Assembly (NCBI GenBank): GCA_004556155.1
Contig: SFIM01000002.1
Coordinates: 62,001 to 126,000 of the forward strand
From: Clostridiales bacterium
GTDB lineage: Bacteria; Bacillota; Clostridia; Christensenellales; Aristaeellaceae
Length of the DNA: 64,000 bases
Direction: 5' to 3'
Positions 34,529 through 42,699 of this stretch are shown here, piece by piece (the first letter of the stretch is position 1; each line of letters starts with the position of its first letter). The translations under genes and the position numbers were made by a program. Below the pieces are notes generated by a model, which worked only from the letters and a program-made list of their open reading frames with translations, had not been told where the DNA came from and made no database searches.

Positions 34529-35434
34529 ATGGAGGATTTGAAGAGCATCCGCACCGAGCAGCGCAACCCCGAAACGATGCACATTGATGAATTGTCCACG
34601 CTGGATATGGTGCGGCTGATCAACCGCGAGGATCACCGCGTGGCTGAGGCCGTAGCGCATGTATGCCCGCAGATTGCTCAGGCCGTGGACATCATCGCCG
34701 CCCATCTGCACGGCGGCGGACGGCTGGTTTACTGCGGCTGCGGCACATCAGGCCGTCTTGGCATTCTGGATGCGGTGGAGTGTCCGCCTACCTACTCCAC
34801 CCCGCCCGAAATGGTGGTGGGGCTGATTGCGGGGGGCTATCCGGCCATTTTCAAGGCCGTGGAGGGCGCGGAGGATAACCGTGATCTTGGCCGCGAGGAT
34901 TTAACCGGCATTTCCTTTTGCAAAAACGACGTGCTGGTGGGCATCGCCGCCAGCGGCCGCACGCCCTATGTGCTGGGCGCAATGGCCTATGCCAAAGAAC
35001 TGGGCGCGCCGGTGATCGGCGTTACCTGCTGCCCTGGCTCGCAGATTGATACACTGGCCGATATCGGCATCGCGCCCACCCCCGGCCCCGAGGTCGTCAC
35101 CGGCTCCACACGCATGAAGAGCGGCACCGCGCAGAAAATGGTGCTGAACATGCTGTCCACCGGCGCGATGATCCGCCTGGGCAAGGTATACGGCAACCTG
35201 ATGGTGGATGTAAAACCCAGCAATGAAAAGCTGATTCGCCGCTGCGTGACCATTGTGCGCGAAGCCACGGGCGAAAGCGAAGAAGCTGCCGTCGCCGCGC
35301 TGGAAAAGTGCCATTATGCCTGCAAGCCCGCCATCGTCATGCTGCTGCGCGGGGTAGATGAAAACACGGCCAAGCGCCTGCTTTCTCAGGCGGATGGCCG
35401 TGTTGCGCTGGCGCTGCGCGCCGTTATAGACTGA
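34529..35434 (+). CDS. murQ: N-acetylmuramic acid 6-phosphate etherase
   Basis: 301 residues, the standard length. TEQRNP at the N-terminus, the SIS-domain sequence YCGCGTSGRLGILDAVECPP with the catalytic glutamate at about 84, and AVEGAEDN with the second glutamate at about 111 are diagnostic. GSTRMKSGTAQKMVLNMLST is the family signature. The enzyme cleaves the D-lactyl ether of MurNAc-6-phosphate to give GlcNAc-6-phosphate and lactate. It is the last plus-strand gene of the import operon and overlaps the 3' end of the convergent anmK by 11 bp. Confidence 0.97.
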   Translation: MEDLKSIRTEQRNPETMHIDELSTLDMVRLINREDHRVAEAVAHVCPQIAQAVDIIAAHLHGGGRLVYCGCGTSGRLGILDAVECPPTYSTPPEMVVGLIAGGYPAIFKAVEGAEDNRDLGREDLTGISFCKNDVLVGIAASGRTPYVLGAMAYAKELGAPVIGVTCCPGSQIDTLADIGIAPTPGPEVVTGSTRMKSGTAQKMVLNMLSTGAMIRLGKVYGNLMVDVKPSNEKLIRRCVTIVREATGESEEAAVAALEKCHYACKPAIVMLLRGVDENTAKRLLSQADGRVALALRAVID

Positions 35435-36611
35435 TTTTTCCCATCACCACAGGATGCCGCGCGCCCGTGGCACCGGGGGCGTTATTGCAGCTGGCAAAGA
35501 TGGTTTCATCGGCCAGCAGGGCAAAGGCAACCGCCTCCTTGGCGTTGCCATCCAGCCCCAGATCCTCGTTGGTCATCACCCGGCAGTCGGGCAGCAGCGC
35601 GCGCAGATGCGCCATCAGCGTCAGGTTATAGCATCCGCCGCCGCCCACAATCATGCGTCCCGGACGACAGGGGCTGAAGCGCTGCAGGCCATAGGCAATG
35701 CACTCCGCCGTAAAGCGGGTGACGGTTGCCAGCGTATCCAGCAGCGATACGCCATGCGCCGCAGCGTAATCCAGCAGCGCCGCCAGATACGGCGCGCCAT
35801 AGGCTTCGCGGCCTGTGGTTTTGGGCGGCTTTCGCTGCAAATATGGATCCTGCATCAAAAATGCCAGCAAGCCCGCATCCACGCGCCCCTGCGCGGCCAT
35901 TTTTCCCCCTGCGTCGTAATGCTGCCTGCCGTTCGTCAGTCGCTCCACAAGCGCGTCCATCAGCATATTGCCCGGGCCCGTATCAAAGGCAAACACATCC
36001 TCCAGCCGGCAATCGCGCGGCAGCACGGTCACATTTCCGATGCCGCCGATGTTTTGCAGCGCCACGCATTCCTCCCGGCTGCGATAGAGCAAAAATTCGG
36101 TATAGGGCACCAGCGGCGCGCCCAAGCCGCCCGCGGCCACATCGCGCACGCGGAAATCCCCCACCGTGGGGCAGCCGAAATACTCGGCCAGCATGGCGGA
36201 CTCGCCCAATTGGAAGGTGCTGTGCTGGGACCTGCCCAGGTAGATTTCCTCCTGCGGAATGTGCCATAGCGTCTGCCCATGGCAGCCGATCAAATCCACC
36301 TGCGCCCGCTCAATGCCCGCCTGACGGCAGAGCGCGTCGCCCGCCTCGCAGTATAGCTGGCCCAGATGAAAATTGATGCGGCAAAAGTCCGCCGCCGCCG
36401 CACTTCCGCCGCCCGCCAGGCGCAGCACCTCTGCGCGCGTGGCCTCGTCAAAGGGCGTAAAGCAAAACGCCAGCTGGGTCAGCCTGGTCTCAACACCATA
36501 GCCCGATATGCGCACCAGCGCCGCGTCCACGCCGTCAGCCGACGTGCCGGACATGAAGCCGATCACCAGGCGCTCGGGCTTATTCCACAGCCTTTGCAGG
36601 GGATGTTCCAT
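35424..36611 (-). CDS. anmK: 1,6-anhydro-N-acetylmuramic acid kinase
   Basis: 395 residues. GFMSGTSADGVDAALVRI near the N-terminus and FDTGPGNMLMDALVERL in the middle are the AnmK family motifs; IVGGGGCYNLTLM is the C-terminal phosphate-binding segment. It uses ATP to open anhydro-MurNAc and form MurNAc-6-phosphate, the substrate of MurQ. GGAGGG lies 6 bases before the ATG. It is on the opposite strand to the rest of the island and has its own promoter. Confidence 0.96.
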   Translation of the reverse strand: MEHPLQRLWNKPERLVIGFMSGTSADGVDAALVRISGYGVETRLTQLAFCFTPFDEATRAEVLRLAGGGSAAAADFCRINFHLGQLYCEAGDALCRQAGIERAQVDLIGCHGQTLWHIPQEEIYLGRSQHSTFQLGESAMLAEYFGCPTVGDFRVRDVAAGGLGAPLVPYTEFLLYRSREECVALQNIGGIGNVTVLPRDCRLEDVFAFDTGPGNMLMDALVERLTNGRQHYDAGGKMAAQGRVDAGLLAFLMQDPYLQRKPPKTTGREAYGAPYLAALLDYAAAHGVSLLDTLATVTRFTAECIAYGLQRFSPCRPGRMIVGGGGCYNLTLMAHLRALLPDCRVMTNEDLGLDGNAKEAVAFALLADETIFASCNNAPGATGARHPVVMGKISL

Positions 36612-36646
36612 ACAAACCCTCCGTTTTCCTATAAATTGCTAATGTC

Positions 36647-36675
36647 AGTGTATCCCCTGCACGGGAAATTGTCAA
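36647..36675 (-). promoter_or_regulatory. Promoter of anmK
   Basis: Minus-strand TTGACA (36670-36675), 17-bp spacer, TACACT (36647-36652), about 36 bases before the anmK start. The -35 abuts the ribosome site of the divergent nagZ. No equally good promoter was found for nagZ in this 78-bp gap. Confidence 0.7.
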
Positions 36676-36689
36676 GAAGGAGTGTCTAC

Positions 36690-38228
36690 ATGGATCTGCA
36701 TGCTATCATCGGCCAGCGGCTGGTATTCGGCTTTCAGGGGCCGGCGCTGACCGAATCCTTTCGCCAGCTTGTGCGGCAATATAAAATCGGGAATGTCATT
36801 TTATTTCGTCACAATGTGGTGGATAATGCCCAGCTTCGTGCCCTGTGCGCCGATATCCAGCAGCTGGTTCAATCCGAAACCGGCCATCCCGCCTTCATTA
36901 CTATCGATCAGGAGGGCGGCATGGTATCGCGCCTGGGCGCGGACGCCGTCGTCACGCCGGGCAATATGGCTGTCGCCGCAACGGGCGATCCGGTGAGCGC
37001 GCGCATCGCAGCGCAGATCACCGCACGCCAGCTGCACGGCCTTGGCGTTAATCTGAACCTTGCCCCTGTGCTGGATGTAAACAGCAACGCGCGCAATCCC
37101 GTCATCGGCGTGCGAAGCTTTGGCGATGATCCCACGCGCGTAGCAGATTTTGCCCGCGAAGCTGTGCTTGGCTATCAAAACGAAAACGTTTGCTGCTGCG
37201 GAAAGCACTTTCCCGGGCATGGCGATACGGCGGTGGATTCGCACATCGGCCTGCCCTGCGTGGACAAGAATTTGCCTGCGCTGGAAGCCTGTGAGCTGCT
37301 TTCCTTCCGCGCGGCCATCAAGGGTGGCATCCCCGCCATCATGAGCAGCCACATTCTGTTTCCGCGCCTGGAGCCGGACGGCGTACCTGCCACCATGTCC
37401 CGCCGTATCATGCACGATCTGCTGCGCGGGCAATTGGGCTTTGACGGGATGATTCTGAGCGACTGCATGTGCATGGACGCAATCCAGCGCCATTACGGCA
37501 CGCCGCAGGGCGCGCTGGCTGCCATGAACGCGGGCGTGGATCTGGTTTTTGTCAGCAGCAATGAGACCCTGCAACGCGAAACCGCCGAATATCTGCGCGC
37601 CGCAGCGCAGGAAGGCAGACTGGATGAAATCCAGGCGCAGGCGTCCATGGAGCGCATCCTGCGCGCCAAGGAGCGCTATGCCTTTACCAGCGCGCAGCCC
37701 GAGCTGGTCGATTTGATCTCTGACCGGGAAGCCGCAGAGTGGATGCTGCGCCGCGCGATCACCCACGTCAGCGGGCCGCTCTTCCAGCCGGACGAGCGCA
37801 CATTCTTCTGTGGGCCGGAGGATTACCGTGCCTCGCTGGCAGGCAACGCGGCAGCAGCCATGGAAGCCGCTCCGCTGCTGCTTCGGCGCTGCTATGGCGG
37901 CGGCGCAGCCGTGTGCGGCAAGGATCCGGACGAGGATGAAATCGCCCGCCTCACGGTGCAGGCAGCCGACTATGACAGCATTCTGCTGCTTACCTGCAAC
38001 GGGCATTTGTTCCCCGGCCAGATCGCGCTGGCGCGGGCACTGCATACCCTGAGCAAGCCCATGATAGCCGCCGCGCTGCGCAATCCCTACGATCTGCCAC
38101 TGCTGCCCGATATAGGCAAAATCGCCGTATATGACTATTCCCCCGCCGCGCTGCGCGCGCTGATTGCGGCGCTGGACAGCGGCCATTTCTACGGACGCTT
38201 GCCCGTGCATTTGGAGGAAAGCGTATGA
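36690..38228 (+). CDS. nagZ: Cytoplasmic beta-N-acetylglucosaminidase (GH3, NagZ)
   Basis: 512 residues from the ATG at 36690, set by AAGGAG; the frame running back to 36366 lies inside anmK. The GH3 domain spans about 1-340. KHFPGHGDTAVDSH at about 170-183 carries the Asp-His dyad unique to NagZ-type enzymes, and LSDCMCMDAI near 257 carries the nucleophile Asp. A C-terminal part of about 150 residues makes it longer than the E. coli enzyme, as in some Firmicutes. No signal peptide, so it splits GlcNAc from MurNAc or anhydro-MurNAc inside the cell. It overlaps the kinase gene that follows by 4 bp. Confidence 0.94.
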   Translation: MDLHAIIGQRLVFGFQGPALTESFRQLVRQYKIGNVILFRHNVVDNAQLRALCADIQQLVQSETGHPAFITIDQEGGMVSRLGADAVVTPGNMAVAATGDPVSARIAAQITARQLHGLGVNLNLAPVLDVNSNARNPVIGVRSFGDDPTRVADFAREAVLGYQNENVCCCGKHFPGHGDTAVDSHIGLPCVDKNLPALEACELLSFRAAIKGGIPAIMSSHILFPRLEPDGVPATMSRRIMHDLLRGQLGFDGMILSDCMCMDAIQRHYGTPQGALAAMNAGVDLVFVSSNETLQRETAEYLRAAAQEGRLDEIQAQASMERILRAKERYAFTSAQPELVDLISDREAAEWMLRRAITHVSGPLFQPDERTFFCGPEDYRASLAGNAAAAMEAAPLLLRRCYGGGAAVCGKDPDEDEIARLTVQAADYDSILLLTCNGHLFPGQIALARALHTLSKPMIAAALRNPYDLPLLPDIGKIAVYDYSPAALRALIAALDSGHFYGRLPVHLEESV

Positions 38229-39121
38229 CATGGGTAGCAGGTATAGACGGCGGCGGCACCAGCACTCGCCTGCAGGTGCGCGATGCGCAAAACGCCGTGC
38301 TGTCCAGCGCAGAATTTGGCCCTTTCAACATCGCCTCCATCGGCGAACAGGCCTTTTGCCAGCGTCTGGATGAATTGTGGGCAGCATGCCCCGCCCTGGC
38401 GGACTGCGCGGCGCTGTGTATCGGCGGCGCAGGCGTATCCTCCCCCAAGGCCAGGCAACTGCTGGAAGCTTCCCTGGCACAGCGCGGCTTTGCAGGCGCG
38501 CTGATGCTGTGCAGCGATTTTGAAATCGCCCTGCGCGGGGCCATGGACGGCCCTGGTTGCATTTTGATTGCAGGCACGGGCTCGGTGGGCTTTGGCCGCA
38601 ACACCGCCGGGCAAACCGCGCGCGTGGGCGGCTGGGGACATCTGATCGACGATTGCGGCAGCGGCTACGCGCTGGGACGCGCTGCGCTGGCGCTGGCCGT
38701 ACAAACGGCGGATGGCCGTGCGGACGCGCAGATGCTTCTGCAGGCCGTGTATCAAGCCACGGGCAGTCAGGACGTACAGGGCATATTGAATTATGTCTAT
38801 TACAGCGGGCAGGATAAATCAGCCATCGCCGCGCTGGCCAAGGCGGTGCTTACCTGCGCGCAGGCGGGCGACGAAGCCAGCCTGGCGATTCTTAGGCAGG
38901 GTGCGGCGGAGCTTGCGCGCATCGCGCAGGCGCTATCCAAACGGCTCGATATGCCACGCCCGCGATTGGCACTGCTGGGCGGGCTGCTGACGCATGATTC
39001 CCCCTATCGCGTGCTTGTTTTTGAAGCCTTGTTGCCATATGCGCAGACCGTCTCCGCACAGCATGACGCGCTGTGGGGCGCAGCGCAGCTTGCCTATGAA
39101 AAAAGCCGGGAAACGAAGTGA
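38225..39121 (+). CDS. murK: BadF/BadG-type amino sugar kinase (MurK/NagK-like)
   Basis: 298 residues of the ASKHA fold. The N-terminal phosphate loop GIDGGGTSTRLQV, the second phosphate loop LIAGTGSVGFGRN near 115, and GGWGHLIDDCGSGYALGR just after are typical of BadF/BadG GlcNAc kinases. In Clostridium acetobutylicum the relative MurK phosphorylates both MurNAc and GlcNAc and is encoded beside nagZ, as here. It therefore probably makes the 6-phosphates of the sugars released by NagZ. GlcNAc-only specificity cannot be excluded. The start overlaps nagZ (ATGA). Confidence 0.85.
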   Translation: MTWVAGIDGGGTSTRLQVRDAQNAVLSSAEFGPFNIASIGEQAFCQRLDELWAACPALADCAALCIGGAGVSSPKARQLLEASLAQRGFAGALMLCSDFEIALRGAMDGPGCILIAGTGSVGFGRNTAGQTARVGGWGHLIDDCGSGYALGRAALALAVQTADGRADAQMLLQAVYQATGSQDVQGILNYVYYSGQDKSAIAALAKAVLTCAQAGDEASLAILRQGAAELARIAQALSKRLDMPRPRLALLGGLLTHDSPYRVLVFEALLPYAQTVSAQHDALWGAAQLAYEKSRETK

Positions 39122-39193
39122 TTCGCTTCCCAGCATAGTCGTGCACAGCACGGATCAGGCTGTCAAAAAGCCTCATTAAAGCTTCTGGGATGC

Positions 39194-39220
39194 ATGAAGG
39201 GGCAACAGCCCCTTCATTTG
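39194..39220 (+). terminator. Terminator of nagZ-murK
   Basis: 10-bp perfect stem, ATGAAGGGGC with GCCCCTTCAT around a 4-base loop, followed by TTGT. The T-run is short. Confidence 0.65.
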
Positions 39221-39225
39221 TACGC

Positions 39226-39367
39226 CCCGCGCTGCTGCCTTACGGCAAGCGCGGGTTTCGGGCGGCGATTTGTAAAATCGCCTGCCCTCAGCCGCCTTTG
39301 GCGGCGCTATTAATCCGAAGCGGCGGCGTGTACGGCGCAGAAAGTCTGCTTTAGCTGACTTTCTGCG
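39226..39367. repeat. Cluster of four further inverted repeats
   Basis: Four hairpins follow one another between the convergent murK and ftsQ genes. They lie at 39226-39255 (CCCGCGC/GCGCGGG arms), 39260-39287 (GGCGATTT/AAAATCGCC core), 39291-39305 (GCCGCC/GGCGGC) and 39336-39367 (CGCAGAAAGTC/GACTTTCTGCG). They fill almost all of the 252-bp gap with the terminator before them. The density suggests a compound palindromic intergenic element rather than simple terminators. Confidence 0.6.
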
Positions 39368-39373
39368 GTTTAT

Positions 39374-40198
39374 TTAATTGCTTACAGGCCGATAGGAGGC
39401 TTCGCCCGGCACAGTCGCCTCGATCATGCCGCCCTTCAAGCCACGATTGCGCAGCTCCGTTACCACTGCGCGAACAGTGCCAATCTTGGGCCGCAGCTGC
39501 TGAGCGTCGCCGATATTGGCCACGTAGCTATCCGTTGTCACCAGATAGATACTGTCCAGCATGGACAGGTTCATCTCCGCAATCTCATTCATGCAGCCCT
39601 GCGCATCCAGCTCCGCCACGATATTGAGCATCGCGTCCAGCTGCTCGCTGTTATAGCAGACCACCTGCGAGCCCACGCGAATATCGCGGATGTTCAGTCC
39701 AGTAGTTTTGATGCAGCCGTTATCCAGGCGCAGCGAAGCATAGGCTTCCAGCACCATGCCGTCGCTGGCCACCACATACTGGATGCCCGCGTTCAGCACA
39801 TTAATGCACGGCTGACGCTCCTGAATATTGAGAATAACGCCATTGGGCCACACCTTTTCCATGCTTTCAAAGCGCAGGTAGCGATTGCTTTCAATACCCG
39901 CGCGGATTTTCTCCTCATTCAGGCCAAAATAGCTGGTATTGGCCGTGATGCCCGACAGCCGCATAACCTCCTCCTGAGAGATATTCTGCACGCTGCGAAT
40001 TTCAACATCACGGATTTTGAACACCTGATCGCGCACAAATATCGCGGCTACGGTGAGCATCACCAGCACGGCGATGAGGGTATACAGCCCGCGTTTGGCC
40101 GGACGGCGCGGCATCTCGCCGATGATGCGCACATCATCCTGGCCTTGGTTGGGCGTCTGCACGGGCTCCGTGCCCGGCTGCATGTTGTTTGGCTCCAT
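39374..40198 (-). CDS. ftsQ: Cell division protein FtsQ (DivIB)
   Basis: 274 residues. A cytoplasmic proline-rich N-terminus is followed by one transmembrane helix at about 36-53, a POTRA domain at about 57-128 (FKIRDVEIRSVQNISQEEV) and the FtsQ/DivIB beta domain ending near 250. It sits in the divisome and links FtsL with the septal synthase. AAGGAG precedes the ATG. It is the last gene of the minus-strand wall cluster; murA lies 23 bases upstream. Confidence 0.9.
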   Translation of the reverse strand: MEPNNMQPGTEPVQTPNQGQDDVRIIGEMPRRPAKRGLYTLIAVLVMLTVAAIFVRDQVFKIRDVEIRSVQNISQEEVMRLSGITANTSYFGLNEEKIRAGIESNRYLRFESMEKVWPNGVILNIQERQPCINVLNAGIQYVVASDGMVLEAYASLRLDNGCIKTTGLNIRDIRVGSQVVCYNSEQLDAMLNIVAELDAQGCMNEIAEMNLSMLDSIYLVTTDSYVANIGDAQQLRPKIGTVRAVVTELRNRGLKGGMIEATVPGEASYRPVSN

Positions 40199-40221
40199 CC
40201 TGCGCTCCTTTCATGCATGGC

Positions 40222-41472
40222 CTATACGCGCGCTATTTTCGCGCCCAGGGCCGTTAGTTTTTCTTCCATGCGTTCGTATCCGCGATCGATCAGATGCACG
40301 TCTTCCACCAGCGTTTCGCCGCTGGCGGCCAGCGCAGCCAGCACCAGCGCTGCTCCGCCGCGCAGATCATGCGCCGCCACATGTGCGCCATGCAGCCGCT
40401 CCACGCCCTGAATCAGCGCCGCTCGGCCCGTTACGCGGATGTTCGCGCCCATGCGGCACAGATCGCCCGCAATGGCAAAGCGGTTTTCAAACACCTTTTC
40501 CTCAATGACGCTTGCGCCACGGCACACACAGGCCAGCGCCAGCATCTGCGATTGCATATCGGTTGGAAAGCCGGGATGCGGCTGGGTTTGCAGAGCATCA
40601 AAGCTTTGCAGCCGCTCCGGGGCAGATAAATACAGCGCCTGCTCCCCTTCGGCAATCACGCAGCCCATGGCGCGCAGCTTATCCAGCACTGCCGTCAAAT
40701 CGCGCGGCCGGGCGTTGGTCAATTCGATCTGCCCGCCCGTAATCGCCGCCGCGCACAGGTATGTACCCGTAGCAATGCGATCCGGCATGGGCTGATAGGT
40801 AACGCCATGCAGGCGGCTGACGCCCTCGATCACGATCAGCGGCGAACCTGCCCCTTGCACATGCCCGCCCATGGCGTTGATGTAACGCTGCAAATCCTCA
40901 ATTTCCGGCTCACGTGCCGCGTTGCTAATGGTAGTTCTGCCTGGCAGCAGCGCCGCGGCCATGATGATGTTTTCCGTCGCGCCCACGGAAGGATAATCCA
41001 GGTGGATATCCGCCGCGTGCATATCGCGCCCGTCGCAGCGCAGCATGCCGCCTTCCTCGCTGATGCGCACGCCCATGCGTTTGAGCGCGCTTAGATGTAA
41101 ATCAATCGGGCGCAGGCCGATTTCGCAGCCGCCGGGATAGGCCATGGTGGCCATGCGCAGCCTGCCCAGCACCGGGCCCAGCAGAAAGATCGAGGAGCGC
41201 ACGCGCTTGCTCAGTTCTTCCGGCATTTCCCCCTGACTGAGCGCGCCGCCGCAGATGCGCAGCGCATCGCCCTCCCAGCAGGATTCACAGCCCAGCATAC
41301 GCAGGATCCCGCGCATGCATTCCACATCACCCAGGCGTGGACAATCGGTCAGCACGGTATCCTCCTGGGGCAGCACGCTGGCCGCCAGAATCGGCAGTAC
41401 GGCATTCTTGGCGGTATCCACCCGCAGGGTTCCCTCTATCTTTTCGCCGCCGCAGATTCGAAATCCTGCCAT
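40222..41472 (-). CDS. murA: UDP-N-acetylglucosamine 1-carboxyvinyltransferase
   Basis: 416 residues from the ATG at 41472, which follows GGAGGT; the frame to 41493 has no site. The inside-out alpha/beta barrel of EPSP-synthase relatives is evident from KNAVLPILAAS near the N-terminus and PGGCEIGLRPIDLHL near 115, which contains the catalytic cysteine that fosfomycin modifies. It adds enolpyruvate to UDP-GlcNAc, the first committed step to peptidoglycan. In this cluster it sits between ftsW and ftsQ, where murG and murC would often be. Confidence 0.96.
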   Translation of the reverse strand: MAGFRICGGEKIEGTLRVDTAKNAVLPILAASVLPQEDTVLTDCPRLGDVECMRGILRMLGCESCWEGDALRICGGALSQGEMPEELSKRVRSSIFLLGPVLGRLRMATMAYPGGCEIGLRPIDLHLSALKRMGVRISEEGGMLRCDGRDMHAADIHLDYPSVGATENIIMAAALLPGRTTISNAAREPEIEDLQRYINAMGGHVQGAGSPLIVIEGVSRLHGVTYQPMPDRIATGTYLCAAAITGGQIELTNARPRDLTAVLDKLRAMGCVIAEGEQALYLSAPERLQSFDALQTQPHPGFPTDMQSQMLALACVCRGASVIEEKVFENRFAIAGDLCRMGANIRVTGRAALIQGVERLHGAHVAAHDLRGGAALVLAALAASGETLVEDVHLIDRGYERMEEKLTALGAKIARV

Positions 41473-41535
41473 GCGCTCACCTCCATTTTTCATGCTTTCA
41501 TGCTATGCCGCACGAAAAATGGGGTGCAAGACAGA

Positions 41536-42672
41536 TTAACTGCGCAGCACCGGCTCGCAGGTTCGGCTGATGGACAGCACCACGCCCACCGCCGCCATGG
41601 TGATAGACAGCGATGTGCCGCCCGCGCTGAAGAAGGGCAGGGGCAGCCCGGTAGTGGGCAGCACGCCGACCACCACGCCCATATTGATAAACGCCTGCAC
41701 GCAGATCAGGCACGTAATGCCTGCCGCCAGCAGGCAGCCGAAGGTATCCGGGCAGGTTAGCGCAATGCGCATGCCCGCAAACAGAAAAGCAATAAACAGC
41801 AGAATAACGGCCACGCAACCGATCAGCCCGAAATCCTCGCCCACAATGGCAAAGATAAAATCGCTCTCCGGATAGGGCAGGTAAGCGTATTTCTGCCTGC
41901 CGCAGCCCAGCCCCATGCCAAACAGCCCGCCGGAGCCAAAGGCAATCAGCGATTGCGATAGCTGATAGCCCTCGTCGTTCATCTTGGCAAACGGATTGGT
42001 AAAGGACAGCAGCCGCTCACGGCGATAGGGCTCGCTCCAGGCATAATACGCGCCCAGCGCCAAGCCCCCCGCGCCCAGCACCAGCATGTGCCGCCAGCGC
42101 GCCCCGGCCAGCATGACCAGAATAACGCTGACGATGATAATCGTGCCCGCCGTGGACAGGTTGGGCTGCTCCAATATCAGCAGGAACATCACACCCGGCG
42201 CAATCAGCACCGGAAGGATGCCCGTAAAGAAGCGCTGCACGCGCTTTCCGCGCGCAGCCAGCGCCAGGGCGACGAAGAGCACCACGGCGTACTTGGCCAA
42301 TTCGCTTGGCTGAAAGGACAACGGCCCCAGCCGCAGCCAGCGGCGCGAACCATTGATATACACGCCCACGCCGGGGATGATGACCAGGACCAGCAGCACG
42401 GCGCTGAGACCTAATCCAGCCAGCGCCACGCGATGCCTGCCCCAGAACCAATAGGGAATACGGGATGTAAAAAGCATGGCCGCAAAGCCTACGGCCATGC
42501 CAAACAGCTGCTTTTTCACCTCGGACAGCGCGTCGCCGCTATCCTGGGCATTGTAATACGTGGCGCTAAACAGCGTCACCAGCCCCATCATCAGCAGCAG
42601 TGTCATAATCACAGGCAGGGTTTTATCCACCGGCCTGCGCTTTCTCTTTGGCAGGACGACCGTGTTTGTCAT
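41536..42672 (-). CDS. ftsW: SEDS peptidoglycan glycosyltransferase FtsW
   Basis: 378 residues with about ten transmembrane helices. INGSRRWLRLGPLSFQPSE near residue 108 is the SEDS signature, and the segment around SESDFIFAIVGEDFGLIG is the extracytoplasmic loop of FtsW/RodA. It polymerises lipid II into glycan at the septum, together with the transpeptidase encoded four genes upstream. Position between murD and murA in the division cluster favours FtsW over RodA. Confidence 0.93.
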   Translation of the reverse strand: MTNTVVLPKRKRRPVDKTLPVIMTLLLMMGLVTLFSATYYNAQDSGDALSEVKKQLFGMAVGFAAMLFTSRIPYWFWGRHRVALAGLGLSAVLLVLVIIPGVGVYINGSRRWLRLGPLSFQPSELAKYAVVLFVALALAARGKRVQRFFTGILPVLIAPGVMFLLILEQPNLSTAGTIIIVSVILVMLAGARWRHMLVLGAGGLALGAYYAWSEPYRRERLLSFTNPFAKMNDEGYQLSQSLIAFGSGGLFGMGLGCGRQKYAYLPYPESDFIFAIVGEDFGLIGCVAVILLFIAFLFAGMRIALTCPDTFGCLLAAGITCLICVQAFINMGVVVGVLPTTGLPLPFFSAGGTSLSITMAAVGVVLSISRTCEPVLRS

Positions 42673-42699
42673 TCCTGCATCCTTTCGGCAAAGTGGGGA

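Noticed and set aside
36366..36689. 108-residue N-terminal extension of NagZ
   Set aside because: It overlaps anmK on the other strand and crosses its promoter; AAGGAG marks the start at 36690.
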